Positions 8,916 through 18,069 of a DNA stretch of 64,000 nt are shown here, in pieces. The notes below the pieces were generated by a model. That model was not told where the DNA came from and did not search any database. It worked only from the letters and a program-made list of their open reading frames with translations. The position numbers were made by a program, and so were the translations under genes. The stretch is from Halorussus halophilus (GTDB taxonomy: Archaea > Halobacteriota > Halobacteria > Halobacteriales > Haladaptataceae): positions 1,798,001 to 1,862,000 of the forward strand of contig NZ_CP044523.1 in assembly GCF_008831545.1 (NCBI RefSeq), read 5' to 3'. The stretch's first letter is position 1. The number at the start of each line of letters is the position of its first letter.

Positions 8916-9887
8916 TTAGAGCGCGACGGTGTCTTCTTCCGCTTCGAGCAGTTCGTGATAGCGGTTGCGAATGGTGACCTCGCTGATGTCCGAAACGTCG
9001 CTGACCTCGGCTTGGGTCACTTTCTCGTTGCTGAGGAGAGCACCGGCGTAGACGGCCGCAGCGGCGAGACCGACCGGCGACTTGCCGCTGTGGATGCCCT
9101 TCTCGGTGGCGTTGTCGAGGAGTTCCCGGGCACGCCGTTCGACTTCCTCGCTCACGCCGAGGTCCGAGACGAACCGCGGGACGTAGCTCTTGGGGTCTGC
9201 GGGCTGGATTTCGAGGCCGAGTTCTCGGACGACGTAGCGATACGTGCGAGCGATTTCGTCCTTCTCGACCCGCGAGACGTTCGCTATCTCGTCCAGACTT
9301 CGCGGGGTTCCCGCTTGGCGGGCGGCCGCGTAGAGCGCGCTCGTAGCGACACCTTCGATGGAGCGGCCCGGTAGGAGGTCCTCGTTCAGTGCGCGCCGAT
9401 AGATGACCGACGCCGTCTCCCGGACGTTGTCGGGGAGACCAGACGCACTCGCCATCCGGTCGATTTCGCCGAGCGCCTGCTTGAGGTTGCGCTCCTTGCT
9501 GTCTCGTGTTCGGAACCGCTCGTTCCACTTACGCAGGCGCTGCATCTTCTGGCGTTGGCGCGACCCCAGTGAGTTGCCGTAGGCGTCCTTGTCCTGCCAG
9601 CCGATGTTGGTCGAGAGACCCTTGTCGTGCATCGTGTTGGTGGTGGGCGCGCCGACCCTGCTCTTCTCGTCTTTCTCACTGGCGTCGAAGGCACGCCACT
9701 CCGGGCCGGGGTCGATTTGGTCTTCGTCCACGACTAGTCCGCACTCCGCACAGACGGTCTCACCGCGCTCGTCGTCGGCGACGAGGTTGCCGCCACATTC
9801 GGGGCAGACCTGCTCGTCCTCCCGTTCACGCTCCGTTTCGTCCGCCGCTCGCTCGTTCGTTCGGTTGCGAATTTGTGTGTTAGTCAT
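8916..9887 (-). CDS. tfb: Transcription initiation factor IIB (TFB)
   Basis: A zinc ribbon at residues about 25-50 (CPECGG and CAECGLVV) is followed by the B-finger region (GPEWRAFDASEKDEKSR) and two cyclin-like repeats. The first repeat contains GRSIEGVATSALYAAARQAG and the second KSPVGLAAAAVYAGALL. The protein recruits RNA polymerase to TBP-bound promoters. ATG at 9887 is used because the four upstream codons are poorly supported. Haloarchaea carry several TFBs, so which paralogue this is cannot be stated. It is divergent from gatC. Confidence 0.96.
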   Translation of the reverse strand: MTNTQIRNRTNERAADETEREREDEQVCPECGGNLVADDERGETVCAECGLVVDEDQIDPGPEWRAFDASEKDEKSRVGAPTTNTMHDKGLSTNIGWQDKDAYGNSLGSRQRQKMQRLRKWNERFRTRDSKERNLKQALGEIDRMASASGLPDNVRETASVIYRRALNEDLLPGRSIEGVATSALYAAARQAGTPRSLDEIANVSRVEKDEIARTYRYVVRELGLEIQPADPKSYVPRFVSDLGVSEEVERRARELLDNATEKGIHSGKSPVGLAAAAVYAGALLSNEKVTQAEVSDVSDISEVTIRNRYHELLEAEEDTVAL

Positions 9888-10187
9888 GGTCAGAATCATA
9901 GGTGCGTCGTTCGACGGGACAACCGAAGGTAGAGGGGTCGCTGTCGCAGAGGTCAGAATACGTTCTTCAGTTGCGGTCGTATCTACTTAAAGACTGTGGC
10001 GGTTCGATGCAACGTTTTCTTCAGTTCATCAATATCTGACTTTCTCGGTCCCGAAAACCCCGGAATCTCTATGTTGTGTGTTCGGCGCAATTCCCTATCT
10101 TTTTAATATGGTTGTTGCGAGCGGTTCAGCGTCGAATCGAGACCCCGTATCGAAACCCTTACCGCTGGCCCACGAAACCCTACAGGT

Positions 10188-10466
10188 ATGAGCGAATCGT
10201 CTCCCGGACCCGAGGAGGTCCGCAACATCGCCCGCCTCGCGCGCGTCGATCTCGACGACGAGGAGGTCGAGCGGTTCACCGAGCAGTTCGCGGACATCCT
10301 CGACTACTTCGAAACGCTGGACGAAGTACCAGAGGTCGAACGTGACGCCGACCTCGTGAACGTGATGCGCGAAGACGAGGCCCGCGAGTGCCTGAGCCAA
10401 GAGGACGCACTCGCCAACGCACCAGAGACCGAAGACGGCTACTTCAAAGGACCGAACGTCTCGTAA
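10188..10466 (+). CDS. gatC: Asp-tRNA(Asn)/Glu-tRNA(Gln) amidotransferase subunit C
   Basis: The 92-residue protein shows the GatC pattern: EEVRNIARLARVDLDDEEVE at the N-terminus, a FADILDYFETLDEVPEVE helix, and a C-terminal EDGYFKGPNV. GatC stabilises GatA in the GatCAB amidotransferase. gatA follows two bases after the stop, so the two form an operon; gatB is not in the window. AT-rich sequence near 10101-10110 is the likeliest promoter. Confidence 0.95.
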   Translation: MSESSPGPEEVRNIARLARVDLDDEEVERFTEQFADILDYFETLDEVPEVERDADLVNVMREDEARECLSQEDALANAPETEDGYFKGPNVS

Positions 10467-10468
10467 CT

Positions 10469-11746
10469 ATGAGTTCCGACGCGAACATCTTCATCACGGA
10501 AACGACCATCGAGGGCGAGGAGGACGGCCCGCTCGCGGGCAAGTCCGTCGCCGTCAAGGACAACATCAGCACCGAGGGCGTGCGCACGACCTGCGCCTCC
10601 GAGATGCTGGACGACTACGTGCCGCCGTACGACGCCACGGTCGTCCAGAAGTTGAAGGACGCTGGCGCGACCATCGTCGGTAAGACGAACATGGACGAGT
10701 TCGGCATGGGTTCGACCACCGAAACGTCGGCGTATGGCGCGACGGTGAATCCTGTCGCGACCGACCGGGTTCCCGGTGGTTCTTCCGGCGGCAGTGCGGC
10801 CGCCGTCGCGGCAGGAAAAGCAGACCTCGCGCTCGGGTCCGACACGGGTGGCTCGATTCGGAACCCGGCGGCGTTCTGCGGCGTCGTCGGCATCAAGCCG
10901 ACCTACGGACTCGTCTCGCGCTACGGACTCGTGGCCTACGCGAACAGTCTCGAACAGATCGGCCCGCTCGCGCCGACTGTCGAGGAGGCCGCAGGCCTGC
11001 TGGACGTGATTAGTGGTCCTGACGAACACGACGGTACCTCCCGAGAAGAAGGTGCAGACTCCGACTACGCCAGCGCGGCGGACGGCGATGTCGAGGGGCT
11101 AACGATTGGTGTTCCAACCGAACTCATCGAGGGTGCGGACGAAGGCGTCGTGGAGCGCTTCGAGGAGACGCTGGACGACCTCCGAGAGCAGGGCGCGACC
11201 GTCGAAGAGGTCACGCTCCCCTCGGTCGAACACGCGGTGGAAGCCTACTACGTCATCGCCATGTCGGAAGCCTCCTCGAACCTCGCGCGCTTCGACGGCG
11301 TGCGCTACGGGAAATCGGGCGGTTTCGACGGTAACTGGAACGAGACGTTCAGCGAGGCTCGCGAAGAGGCCTTCGGCGAAGAGGTCAAGCGCCGCATCCT
11401 GCTCGGCACGTACGCGCTTTCGGCGGGGTACCACGACAAGTACTACAAGCAGGCACAGGACGCTCGCGCGTGGATCAAGCAGGACTTCGACGAGACCTTC
11501 GAACAGGTTGACGTCGTGGCGAGTCCGACGATGCCGACCCCGCCGTTCGAAGTCGGCGAGAGTCTGGACGACCCGCTCAAGATGTACCTCGCGGACGCGA
11601 ACACCGTCCCCGCGAATCTGGCCGACCTGCCCGCTATTTCGGTGCCTGCTGGTGAGGTTGACGGATTGCCGGTTGGGATTCAGTTCATGGGTCCGGCGTT
11701 CGGCGAGGAGACGATTGTTCGGGCGGGCAGTGCTGTGGAGAACTGA
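10469..11746 (+). CDS. gatA: Asp-tRNA(Asn)/Glu-tRNA(Gln) amidotransferase subunit A
   Basis: This is the glutaminase/amidase subunit, 425 residues from the ATG just after gatC. The amidase signature is intact: the catalytic lysine lies in SVAVKDNIS, and SSGGSAAAVAAGKADLALGS and DTGGSIRNPAAFCG carry the Ser-cis-Ser-Lys triad. It supplies ammonia to amidate misacylated tRNAs. The open frame extends upstream through gatC, but the ATG at 10469 matches the family start. Confidence 0.97.
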   Translation: MSSDANIFITETTIEGEEDGPLAGKSVAVKDNISTEGVRTTCASEMLDDYVPPYDATVVQKLKDAGATIVGKTNMDEFGMGSTTETSAYGATVNPVATDRVPGGSSGGSAAAVAAGKADLALGSDTGGSIRNPAAFCGVVGIKPTYGLVSRYGLVAYANSLEQIGPLAPTVEEAAGLLDVISGPDEHDGTSREEGADSDYASAADGDVEGLTIGVPTELIEGADEGVVERFEETLDDLREQGATVEEVTLPSVEHAVEAYYVIAMSEASSNLARFDGVRYGKSGGFDGNWNETFSEAREEAFGEEVKRRILLGTYALSAGYHDKYYKQAQDARAWIKQDFDETFEQVDVVASPTMPTPPFEVGESLDDPLKMYLADANTVPANLADLPAISVPAGEVDGLPVGIQFMGPAFGEETIVRAGSAVEN

Positions 11747-11833
11747 CCGTTTCGTTCGATTTTCGCTTTTTGGTGAGCTATTCTGTTCGACGTAGCGACG
11801 GAAGAATCTGCAAGAGAAGTCGTCTGTATCGGA

Positions 11834-12175
11834 TTATTCGTACGCCAAGTTCATGATCCACTGCGAGAAGGCGTCGCTCTCGGCGTCGATTTCCTCTTCA
11901 CCGATGAACGGCGAGAGCATGTCGCCTGCCATCAACAGCGAGAAGTCCAAGTCGCGTGGCGCGGGCGTGATGAGATAGGTGTTGTGTCCGTTGTACACCG
12001 TCTCCTCGCGCTGGACGAGGCCCTTCTCGAACAGGGAGTCCACGATGCGACTCCCCTTGCGGGAGTCAACGTCGAGTTCCTTCCAGAAGTCGCTCTGGTG
12101 GATGCCGCCGGTCTCCCTGACGAGTTCGAGGCCCGCGAGCTCCGCTTCGCTGAGGTCCTCTTCGGATACAGCCAT
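11834..12175 (-). CDS. Winged-helix transcriptional regulator
   Basis: The 113-residue protein begins with an acidic helix (MAVSEEDLSEAELAGLELV). A winged-helix segment follows, with GGIHQSDFWKELDVDSRKGS as helix-turn-helix and RIVDSLFEKGLVQREETV leading into the wing (NGHNTYLITP). The C-terminal 40 residues are acidic and may mediate dimerisation. It resembles small MarR/Lrp-like haloarchaeal regulators. A TATA element lies 25-30 bp upstream of the ATG. No target can be inferred. Confidence 0.8.
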   Translation of the reverse strand: MAVSEEDLSEAELAGLELVRETGGIHQSDFWKELDVDSRKGSRIVDSLFEKGLVQREETVYNGHNTYLITPAPRDLDFSLLMAGDMLSPFIGEEEIDAESDAFSQWIMNLAYE

Positions 12176-12199
12176 ACCACAACGTGAGAACGGGAGCGG

Positions 12200-12206
12200 T
12201 TTAAAA
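12200..12206 (-). promoter_or_regulatory. TATA element overlapping the end of the upstream gene
   Basis: A TTTAAA-type element lies 25-30 bp before the ATG at 12175. It overlaps the stop codon of the NRDE-family gene, so the promoter is embedded at the end of the upstream gene. Confidence 0.5.
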
Positions 12207-12905
12207 TTGATTGTCTTCGATTTCGACCCGCTCGTAGTCGGTCTCGCAGGGCTTGCCGTCGGCGAACCAGTAGCGTCCCGTTCCGTCTTCGTCGAGCGTG
12301 ACCAGCGACGAGGACTTCGTCCCGTAGCCCTCCGCGTGGACGCAGGCTTTCAGGTCGTGGTCGCGCAGGACGCCTTTCACGTGGTCGAACCACGCGTCGG
12401 CCGTCTCGTGATACTCGGGATGTGCGGCTTCGCGGATGCGCTTGGCTTTCGGGGCCGCGCCGTTGTGCCCTTCGTTGACGACGACGTGAACGCCGGGTCC
12501 AAGATGCGAGGTTCGAAGGACCCCGTCCCACTCTAACAGGGTCGCCTCCTCGGCGTCGGCGACGACGAGGTTGAAGCCAGCGTACTCTCGCCCCGCGAGT
12601 TCCGTTCGGACGAACGAAACGGCGTCTGCGGCCGACTCGCTGGCGAGGGCGTCCCGGACGAGTAGACCACGCGAGCGTTCGCCGTCGATGTCCGACCGTC
12701 GATTCGTGATGGCGACGAACAAGCCCTCGTCGTTGTAGCCGAGCCACGTCCCGCCCGCTTCGGCGTCCTGTGGCGCGACGACCGTGGGGTCGCTGTCGAG
12801 GACGCCGGGCGGCCGAGAGGGGCGACCCAGTGCTTCGTCACGGTTCGCGGCGGCGGCTATCGGCGTCCCGTCGAACACCCGCCACGCGAGGATGAGCGTG
12901 CACAC
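12201..12905 (-). CDS. NRDE (TANGO2-like) family protein
   Basis: The protein begins CTLILAWRVF right after the initiator when GTG at 12905 is used, placing Cys at position 2. It contains the family signature AAANRDEALGRPS near residue 20, then GGTWLGYNDEGLFVAITNRR. The Cys2 start and the NRDE motif define this family, which has an Ntn-hydrolase-like fold. An alternative GTG two codons upstream would bury the Cys. The biological role in archaea is not established; human TANGO2 has been linked to haem and lipid handling. Confidence 0.85.
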   Translation of the reverse strand: MCTLILAWRVFDGTPIAAAANRDEALGRPSRPPGVLDSDPTVVAPQDAEAGGTWLGYNDEGLFVAITNRRSDIDGERSRGLLVRDALASESAADAVSFVRTELAGREYAGFNLVVADAEEATLLEWDGVLRTSHLGPGVHVVVNEGHNGAAPKAKRIREAAHPEYHETADAWFDHVKGVLRDHDLKACVHAEGYGTKSSSLVTLDEDGTGRYWFADGKPCETDYERVEIEDNQF

Positions 12906-13050
12906 GGGCACTACTACGGTCGTTACCGGCTAAAAGGTCGCGGCCCCGGCAGGAAGCGGGGGCTGCCCGTCTCGTGGTCGAATACCGCTATCTTGTCAGG
13001 TAGACAAGGACTTATGCTCGTTCGGGTCGAGAGAGGGCCGGGGTTCGAGA

Positions 13051-13608
13051 ATGATAGAGCGGATAGAGAGACGCGAACTCATCAAATTGGGAGTCGCTCT
13101 CACCGGAATCGGCGTCGTGGAGTCGGCGGGCGCGCAAGAAACGACTACCGAACAGGAGACTACCACGCAGGGCGAGGCGACGACGCTATTCGTCGCCGCC
13201 CTCTCGGGAGTCGAGCAGAACCCGCCAGTCGAGACGCCTGCGACGGGCCTCGCCATCTTCGCTGTCGGCGAAGACGGCGTGGACTACTCGCTGGCGGTGG
13301 CGAACGTCGAGAACGTCATCATGGCGCACGTCCACCTCGGCGGCCCGGACGAGAACGGCCCGGTGGGCGTCTGGCTCTATCCCAGCGTGGACGCGCGCGA
13401 GCCAGAATTACGACAGGGAGAATCGAACGGAGTCATAGCACAGGGGACCATCACGAGTGACGAGTTCGTAGGGCCGCTCGACGGCGAATCGCTGTCGGTA
13501 CTGCTCGACGCCATGCGCTCGGAGGAAGCGTACGTCAACGTCCACACCCAGCAGAACGAGGCAGGCGAAATCCGCGGACAGACGCGTCCCGTCGAGACAC
13601 TACTGTAG
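13051..13608 (+). CDS. Tat-exported CHRD-domain protein
   Basis: The N-terminus reads ERRELIKLGVALTGIG, a twin-arginine signal, with a likely cleavage near ESAGAQE. A Thr/Glu/Gln-rich linker follows. The CHRD domain spans about residues 45-175: LSGVEQNPPVETPATGLAIF, IMAHVHLGGPDENGPVGVWL and the end YVNVHTQQNEAGEIRGQTRP are typical. It should be a folded, exported protein outside the cell membrane. Its function is unknown in archaea. It is convergent with menE, with only four bases between the two stops. Confidence 0.88.
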   Translation: MIERIERRELIKLGVALTGIGVVESAGAQETTTEQETTTQGEATTLFVAALSGVEQNPPVETPATGLAIFAVGEDGVDYSLAVANVENVIMAHVHLGGPDENGPVGVWLYPSVDAREPELRQGESNGVIAQGTITSDEFVGPLDGESLSVLLDAMRSEEAYVNVHTQQNEAGEIRGQTRPVETLL

Positions 13609-13612
13609 CTGA

Positions 13613-15235
13613 CTACTCGTCGCAATCGTCACCCTCGTCGTGCTCGTCGCGCTCGTCGCGCTCGTCGCGCTCATCTCCGCGCTCGTCACACTCGCCGTCC
13701 GCTAGCAGACGCTCGCGGACGGCCTCGCGCTCGACGGTTCCGGACGCGGTCCGCGGCAGTTCGTCGGCGAACGCGATTGTCTTCGGACATTTGTAGCCCG
13801 CCAATCTATCGCGGCAGTGAGCGTCGAGGGCGTCTTCTGTGAGCGATGCGTCCCGGTCAGTCGCGTCCTCCTCCGGCACCACGAGTGCGGCGACGCGCTC
13901 GCCCCACTCGTCGTCTGCGAGGCCGACGACAGCGGCTTCGCGGATTTTCGGATGCGAGCGCAGGACCTCGACTACCTCGCCGGGGTGGACGTTCTCGCCG
14001 CCGGTGACGATGCGGTCCTCGCGCCGATTCAGAATCCAGAGTCGCCCACCGTCGTCGCGGTAGCCCACGTCGCCGGTATGGAATCCGTGGGTACCGAACG
14101 CTTCTTCCGTTGCCTCCGAATCGCCGTAGTAGCCAGTCATCACGGTCGGTCCCGAAACGACGAGTTCACCCGCTTCACCGGACGGCAGAGGAGTACCGTC
14201 GTCGTCCACCACGGTCACGTCGGTGCCGAGTAGGGGACGGCCGACCGTACCGTCGTAGTCGAACGCCTCTCGGGGGGACGCGGTGGCAATCTGAGAAGTC
14301 GTCTCGGTCATGCCGTAGGTCGGGTGGACTGGCACGCCGCGCGTCTCACAGCGCGCGAGAAGTTCGTCCGAGGCAGGTGCGCCACCGAGTAGGACGAACC
14401 GGAGCGAGTCGGCTAGGTCGGAAGCACCGAGCATCCGCCGGAGCATCGTCGGCACGAGCGAGACGCCGGTGACCTCGTACTCAGCAATCGCGGTCGTCGC
14501 GGCAGTCGCGTCGAAGCCCTCCTGCAAGACGACGGCCGTCCCGTACAGCGCCGACCGGAGGACGACCGAGAGGCCGCCCATGTGGTACATCGAGAGGCAG
14601 AGCAACCAGCGGTCCTCGGGGAGGACGCCGAGGCGGAACGCCGAGGCAGTCGCGCTGGCGAAGAAGTTCCCCATCGAGAGGGAGACTGCTTTCGGGTCGC
14701 CGGTCGTGCCGGAGGTGAACAGCATCGCCATCGTGTCTGTGGGGGACCACTCGACTGGTTCGAATTGCTGTGTTCCCTGTTCGCGCAGGGCGACCGCTCC
14801 TTTCTCCTCGGGCGAATCGACGCTTGCCACTGGAATCGTCGCGGCGCGCTCTGACGTGCTACGACGCTGCGCGACGGCGATGGCATCGGCTTCCGTCTGG
14901 CGCTCGCAGACGAGTGCCGTCACGTCTGCCGTCTCGGCCTGCCGCTCCAACTCTGGCCGAGCGAGTCTCGCGTTCAGCGGCACCAGCACCGCACCGAGTC
15001 GCATCGCCGCGTGAACGACCCTGACGAACGCCACGCGAGTCTCCATCAGCACGCCGAGGTGGTCGCCTTCTTCGACACCCCGCGCGGCGAGTTGACCAGC
15101 GGTCTCCGCGACCGCGTCGTCTAGTTCTGCGTAGCTCCATTCGGTCCCGTCGTCGGCTTCCACGAGCGCCGTCTTTTCGGGAGACGCGCGCGCTCTGTGG
15201 GTCAACCAGTCGCGCGTTGGCGGTTCCTCACGCAT
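13613..15235 (-). CDS. menE: 2-succinylbenzoate-CoA ligase MenE
   Basis: An AMP-forming acyl-CoA synthetase of about 540 residues. It contains the P-loop-like motif AMLFTSGTTGDPKAVSLS, HPTYGMTETTSQIA, and the C-terminal YKCPKTIAFADELPRTASG that carries the catalytic lysine region. It follows menC with an eight-base overlap and menA before that, which fixes the role in menaquinone synthesis. The last 28 residues are a charged repeat built on RDERDERDEHDE, encoded by a 9-bp tandem repeat, and are unlikely to be part of the enzyme fold. Confidence 0.92.
   Translation of the reverse strand: MREEPPTRDWLTHRARASPEKTALVEADDGTEWSYAELDDAVAETAGQLAARGVEEGDHLGVLMETRVAFVRVVHAAMRLGAVLVPLNARLARPELERQAETADVTALVCERQTEADAIAVAQRRSTSERAATIPVASVDSPEEKGAVALREQGTQQFEPVEWSPTDTMAMLFTSGTTGDPKAVSLSMGNFFASATASAFRLGVLPEDRWLLCLSMYHMGGLSVVLRSALYGTAVVLQEGFDATAATTAIAEYEVTGVSLVPTMLRRMLGASDLADSLRFVLLGGAPASDELLARCETRGVPVHPTYGMTETTSQIATASPREAFDYDGTVGRPLLGTDVTVVDDDGTPLPSGEAGELVVSGPTVMTGYYGDSEATEEAFGTHGFHTGDVGYRDDGGRLWILNRREDRIVTGGENVHPGEVVEVLRSHPKIREAAVVGLADDEWGERVAALVVPEEDATDRDASLTEDALDAHCRDRLAGYKCPKTIAFADELPRTASGTVEREAVRERLLADGECDERGDERDERDERDEHDEGDDCDE
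13635..13690. repeat. 9-bp tandem repeat in the menE 3' end
   Basis: On the plus strand the unit CTCGTCGCG recurs with small variations. It encodes Arg-Asp-Glu on the menE strand. Because the unit is a multiple of three, gain or loss of units would keep the reading frame. Confidence 0.7.
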
Positions 15236-16343
15236 CGCTCTCGCCTCCGTTCTCCCCGTCGATTCCCTCGCCTCCGCTATTATTGGCACCCCACGTATCC
15301 GCGGTGCCGTTGCCGTCGCCCTGCGGGACCAGCACGTGGCCGTCTGCGACCGGGGCGATGTCCGGCCCCAAATCCGAGTCGAGCATCGTCGCGGTAGCGA
15401 GACCGCAGGCCGACACGTCCGGAATCGCGGCCGCGACGTGGACTGCCGCGGTGCGAGCGACTGCGCCGTCGATAGTCGTGGTCACGACCGGTTCGACGCC
15501 GGATTCGCGTGCGTTTCTCGCTAACTCGACCGTTCTGCTCGGGCCACCGAGTGCCATCGGCTTCAAAATCACCGCTTCGGGATTCGCGTCGAGGGCGTCT
15601 TCGAGTGGGACTTCGGCGAGCGTCTCGTCTAGTGCGACCGGTCCGTCGAGCGCGGCGAGACCCGCGATGTCGGTCGCGTCGAGCGGTTGCTCGACGTATT
15701 CGATACTCTCGCCGACCGCACCTAAGAAAGTCTGGGCCTGCCCGCGATTCCACGCGGCGTTGGCGTCGGCGCGGAGTTCGGCGTCTGGACAGGCGTCCCG
15801 GACTGCTTCGACGCGTGCGATATCAGCTGAGAGGTCTCGCGCGCCGACCTTCAGCTTCAAGCAATCGAAGCCTTCGGTGGTCGCTCGCTCTGCATCCGCT
15901 ACGGTCTCCTCGACTCCGGAGTCCCCGATGGTCGCATTGGCGGGAACTCGTTCGACGACGCGGTCGGTCGATTCGTCGCCGTCGGCACGCCAGAGAGCGT
16001 CGAGATACTGGTAAAGCGGGACGCCTTCGTTGGTCGCTTCGCGGTCGGCGAGCGCGAGGTCGAGGGCGTGGCGCGCGGCGGGAGTTTCGTCCATGCCCGC
16101 GATAACGCCTTTCGAAGCCGGATTTTCCGGCTCTGCGTCGAGTCGCTCTATCGCAGTTTCGAGTGCCTGTTCGCAGTCGTCTCTCGATTCGGTCCATCCC
16201 GGAAGCGGAGTGGCTTCGCCGACGCCGACGACTCCCGCGGACTCCACTCGGAACAGGAAGCCGTCCCGTCGCTCGATTGGACCGCGAGCAGTGTCGAGCG
16301 GCGAAGCGAGCGGCAACGAGAACGGTCGAATTTCGGCGTTCAT
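15228..16343 (-). CDS. menC: o-Succinylbenzoate synthase MenC
   Basis: An enolase-superfamily protein of about 371 residues. The catalytic KLKVG lysine lies near residue 165, and the metal ligands follow in ELRADANAAW, YVEQPLD and ALDETL. A second lysine motif is VILKPMALGG. It dehydrates SHCHC to o-succinylbenzoate. ATG at 16343 is used; an upstream TTG would overlap menA. The gene lies between menA (five-base gap) and menE (eight-base overlap). Confidence 0.92.
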   Translation of the reverse strand: MNAEIRPFSLPLASPLDTARGPIERRDGFLFRVESAGVVGVGEATPLPGWTESRDDCEQALETAIERLDAEPENPASKGVIAGMDETPAARHALDLALADREATNEGVPLYQYLDALWRADGDESTDRVVERVPANATIGDSGVEETVADAERATTEGFDCLKLKVGARDLSADIARVEAVRDACPDAELRADANAAWNRGQAQTFLGAVGESIEYVEQPLDATDIAGLAALDGPVALDETLAEVPLEDALDANPEAVILKPMALGGPSRTVELARNARESGVEPVVTTTIDGAVARTAAVHVAAAIPDVSACGLATATMLDSDLGPDIAPVADGHVLVPQGDGNGTADTWGANNSGGEGIDGENGGESDA

Positions 16344-16348
16344 CGTGT

Positions 16349-17293
16349 TCAAACTAACATCCCGAGCGCGAACAGCACGGAATGACCCGCAAGCAGTTTA
16401 CCGGTCTGTTCGAGCGCAGGGTTCAGCGCTTCTCCCGACGTATCGGAGAGGACGGTCTGGGTAATCTTGGCGGCGTAGGGAAGTGTCACCAGCGGCAGGA
16501 GAACGGCGGGACTGTACCCCGCTTCCAGCCAGAACCAGAAGGGGGCGAGATACGCGAGTGCGAGCATCCCGACGTACTCGGCTCTGCTGGCACCGTAGCC
16601 GATGATCACCGCGAGCGTCTGCTTGCCCGCCTCTTTGTCGGTTTCGAGGTCTCGGATATTGTTCACGACGAGGATGTTCGTAGAGATAGCCGCGACAGGC
16701 AGACTTGCCACGAACGCCGCGAGTGTGACGGTTCCTTCGGGAATCCCCATCGGGAACGGTGCGGCGGCGACCACAGCGGCGGCCTGCACGTAGAAGGTAC
16801 CCATCACGGCGATGACGCCGAAGAAGAGGAAGACGAAAAGGTCGCCGAGGCCGTTCGACCCTAAGGGGAATGGGCCGCCCGCGTAGGCGATACCGGAGAC
16901 GACGCTGGCGAGGCCGATGAGCAGGATGGGAAGCCCACCGACGTAGACCAGATAGACGCCGACGAGAATTGCGATTGCGAAGGTGAGATACATCGCGCGC
17001 TTGACTTCGGCGGGCGCGATGAGACCCGACTGCGTGACGCGGGTGAATCCCTTGCGTTCGTCGGTATCGACGCCCTTCACGGCGTCGTAGTAGTCGTTGG
17101 CGAAGTTCGTCCCGATTTGGATGAGGGCCGCGCCGACGAACGCGGCGAGTGCCGGGAGTGCGGCGAACTTAGACTCGTGGACTGCGAGGCCGACGCCGAC
17201 GAAGATGGGCGCGGCGGCCGCCGGGAGGGTGTGTGGCCGGGCGGCCATCCACCACGCCTCGCGGCGGGAGTGTTCGGTAGCTACGTCGCTCAT
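16349..17293 (-). CDS. menA: 1,4-Dihydroxy-2-naphthoate polyprenyltransferase MenA
   Basis: A 314-residue UbiA-family membrane enzyme. The first aspartate motif is NFANDYYDAVKGVDTDERKG and the second NNIRDLETDKEAGKQTLAV, both intact, and there are about eight or nine hydrophobic helices. It attaches the polyprenyl tail to DHNA on the membrane, giving demethylmenaquinone. The men context and the first gene position of a menA-menC-menE run support this over other UbiA enzymes such as DGGGP synthase. Confidence 0.93.
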   Translation of the reverse strand: MSDVATEHSRREAWWMAARPHTLPAAAAPIFVGVGLAVHESKFAALPALAAFVGAALIQIGTNFANDYYDAVKGVDTDERKGFTRVTQSGLIAPAEVKRAMYLTFAIAILVGVYLVYVGGLPILLIGLASVVSGIAYAGGPFPLGSNGLGDLFVFLFFGVIAVMGTFYVQAAAVVAAAPFPMGIPEGTVTLAAFVASLPVAAISTNILVVNNIRDLETDKEAGKQTLAVIIGYGASRAEYVGMLALAYLAPFWFWLEAGYSPAVLLPLVTLPYAAKITQTVLSDTSGEALNPALEQTGKLLAGHSVLFALGMLV

Positions 17294-17378
17294 TATTTGG
17301 GGATTATGCCGAACGGGTCATAGCGTCTGTGGTTTGGGAGGTCGGAGGAATTTTGGCTTCACATCAACGAAGCAAGAT

Positions 17379-17870
17379 ATGAACGTCCGTGAGACGACGG
17401 CCGACGACGCCGAGGCGGTCCAGCGAGTCGCTCGCGCGTCATGGCACGCGGCCTACGACGAGATACTCGGGGAGGGAACAGTTACGGATAAAGTCGATTC
17501 GTGGTTCAACCTCGAGAACGTGACCGCAGACGTAAACCGCGAGGAACGACCGTTCTTCGTCGCAACCACCGAGGGTCGGGTCGTCGGGTTCGCCATTGGT
17601 GCGCCGGACGACGACCGCGACGCGACCTACCACCTGTATCGAATCTACGTCCAGCCCAACGATTGGGGGCGAGGAGTCGGAACGAAACTGCTCGAACGAT
17701 TGGAGGCGGAACTGCAAAGTCGTGGCGTGGAACGGCTCCGACTGTCGGTGTTTCAGGAGAACGAGGATGCAATCGGATTCTACGAGTCGTCTGGTTTCGA
17801 GCGAGTCGAAGAGGGTGGTGCGGGTAACTTCGACTTGCCGCGACTCACATATGCCAAGGATTTGGGGTAG
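17379..17870 (+). CDS. GNAT family N-acetyltransferase
   Basis: The 163-residue protein starts MNVRETTADDAEAVQRVARA and carries the acetyl-CoA binding motif VQPNDWGRGVGTKLLERLE near residue 95. The C-terminal NEDAIGFYESSGFERVEEG is also typical. Substrate unknown. It is divergent from menA across 85 bp, and convergent with menB across a hairpin-rich spacer. It is probably not functionally linked to menaquinone synthesis. Confidence 0.88.
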   Translation: MNVRETTADDAEAVQRVARASWHAAYDEILGEGTVTDKVDSWFNLENVTADVNREERPFFVATTEGRVVGFAIGAPDDDRDATYHLYRIYVQPNDWGRGVGTKLLERLEAELQSRGVERLRLSVFQENEDAIGFYESSGFERVEEGGAGNFDLPRLTYAKDLG

Positions 17871-17960
17871 AAGGCGTCAAGACAGGACTGACCACCGGCG
17901 GAAACGAGAGGACGAATCAACCACCTCCAGCGTCTGCGCGAACGCAGTGAGCGCGGTTCT

Positions 17961-17977
17961 GCGCGCCTGCGGCGCGC
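17961..17977. repeat. Palindrome GCGCGCC / GGCGCGC
   Basis: A perfect 7-bp stem with a three-base loop in the convergent GNAT-menB spacer. It is the first hairpin of a cluster. Confidence 0.7.
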
Positions 17978-18004
17978 TTGCGGTCCAGTGGCAGAAGACG
18001 TGAG

Positions 18005-18047
18005 AAATCCGTGCGCTCGGCGCACGGATTTCGAGCGTCCCTTTTTT
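18005..18047. terminator. Hairpin followed by T-tract, likely terminator
   Basis: A perfect 12-bp stem (18005-18016 with 18020-18031, three-base loop) is followed at 18042-18047 by six T. It lies between the convergent GNAT and menB stops. Archaeal termination relies mainly on T-tracts, so this could end the GNAT transcript. Confidence 0.5.
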
Positions 18048-18059
18048 CATCGACGTTTT
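18044..18059 (+). repeat. Copy 1 of a shared 16-bp core element
   Basis: The 16-mer TTTTCATCGACGTTTT occurs here and twice more near 26.1-26.5 kb. All three copies sit among GC-rich hairpins in noncoding DNA. Confidence 0.7.
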
Positions 18060-18069
18060 TTGCGCGAGC

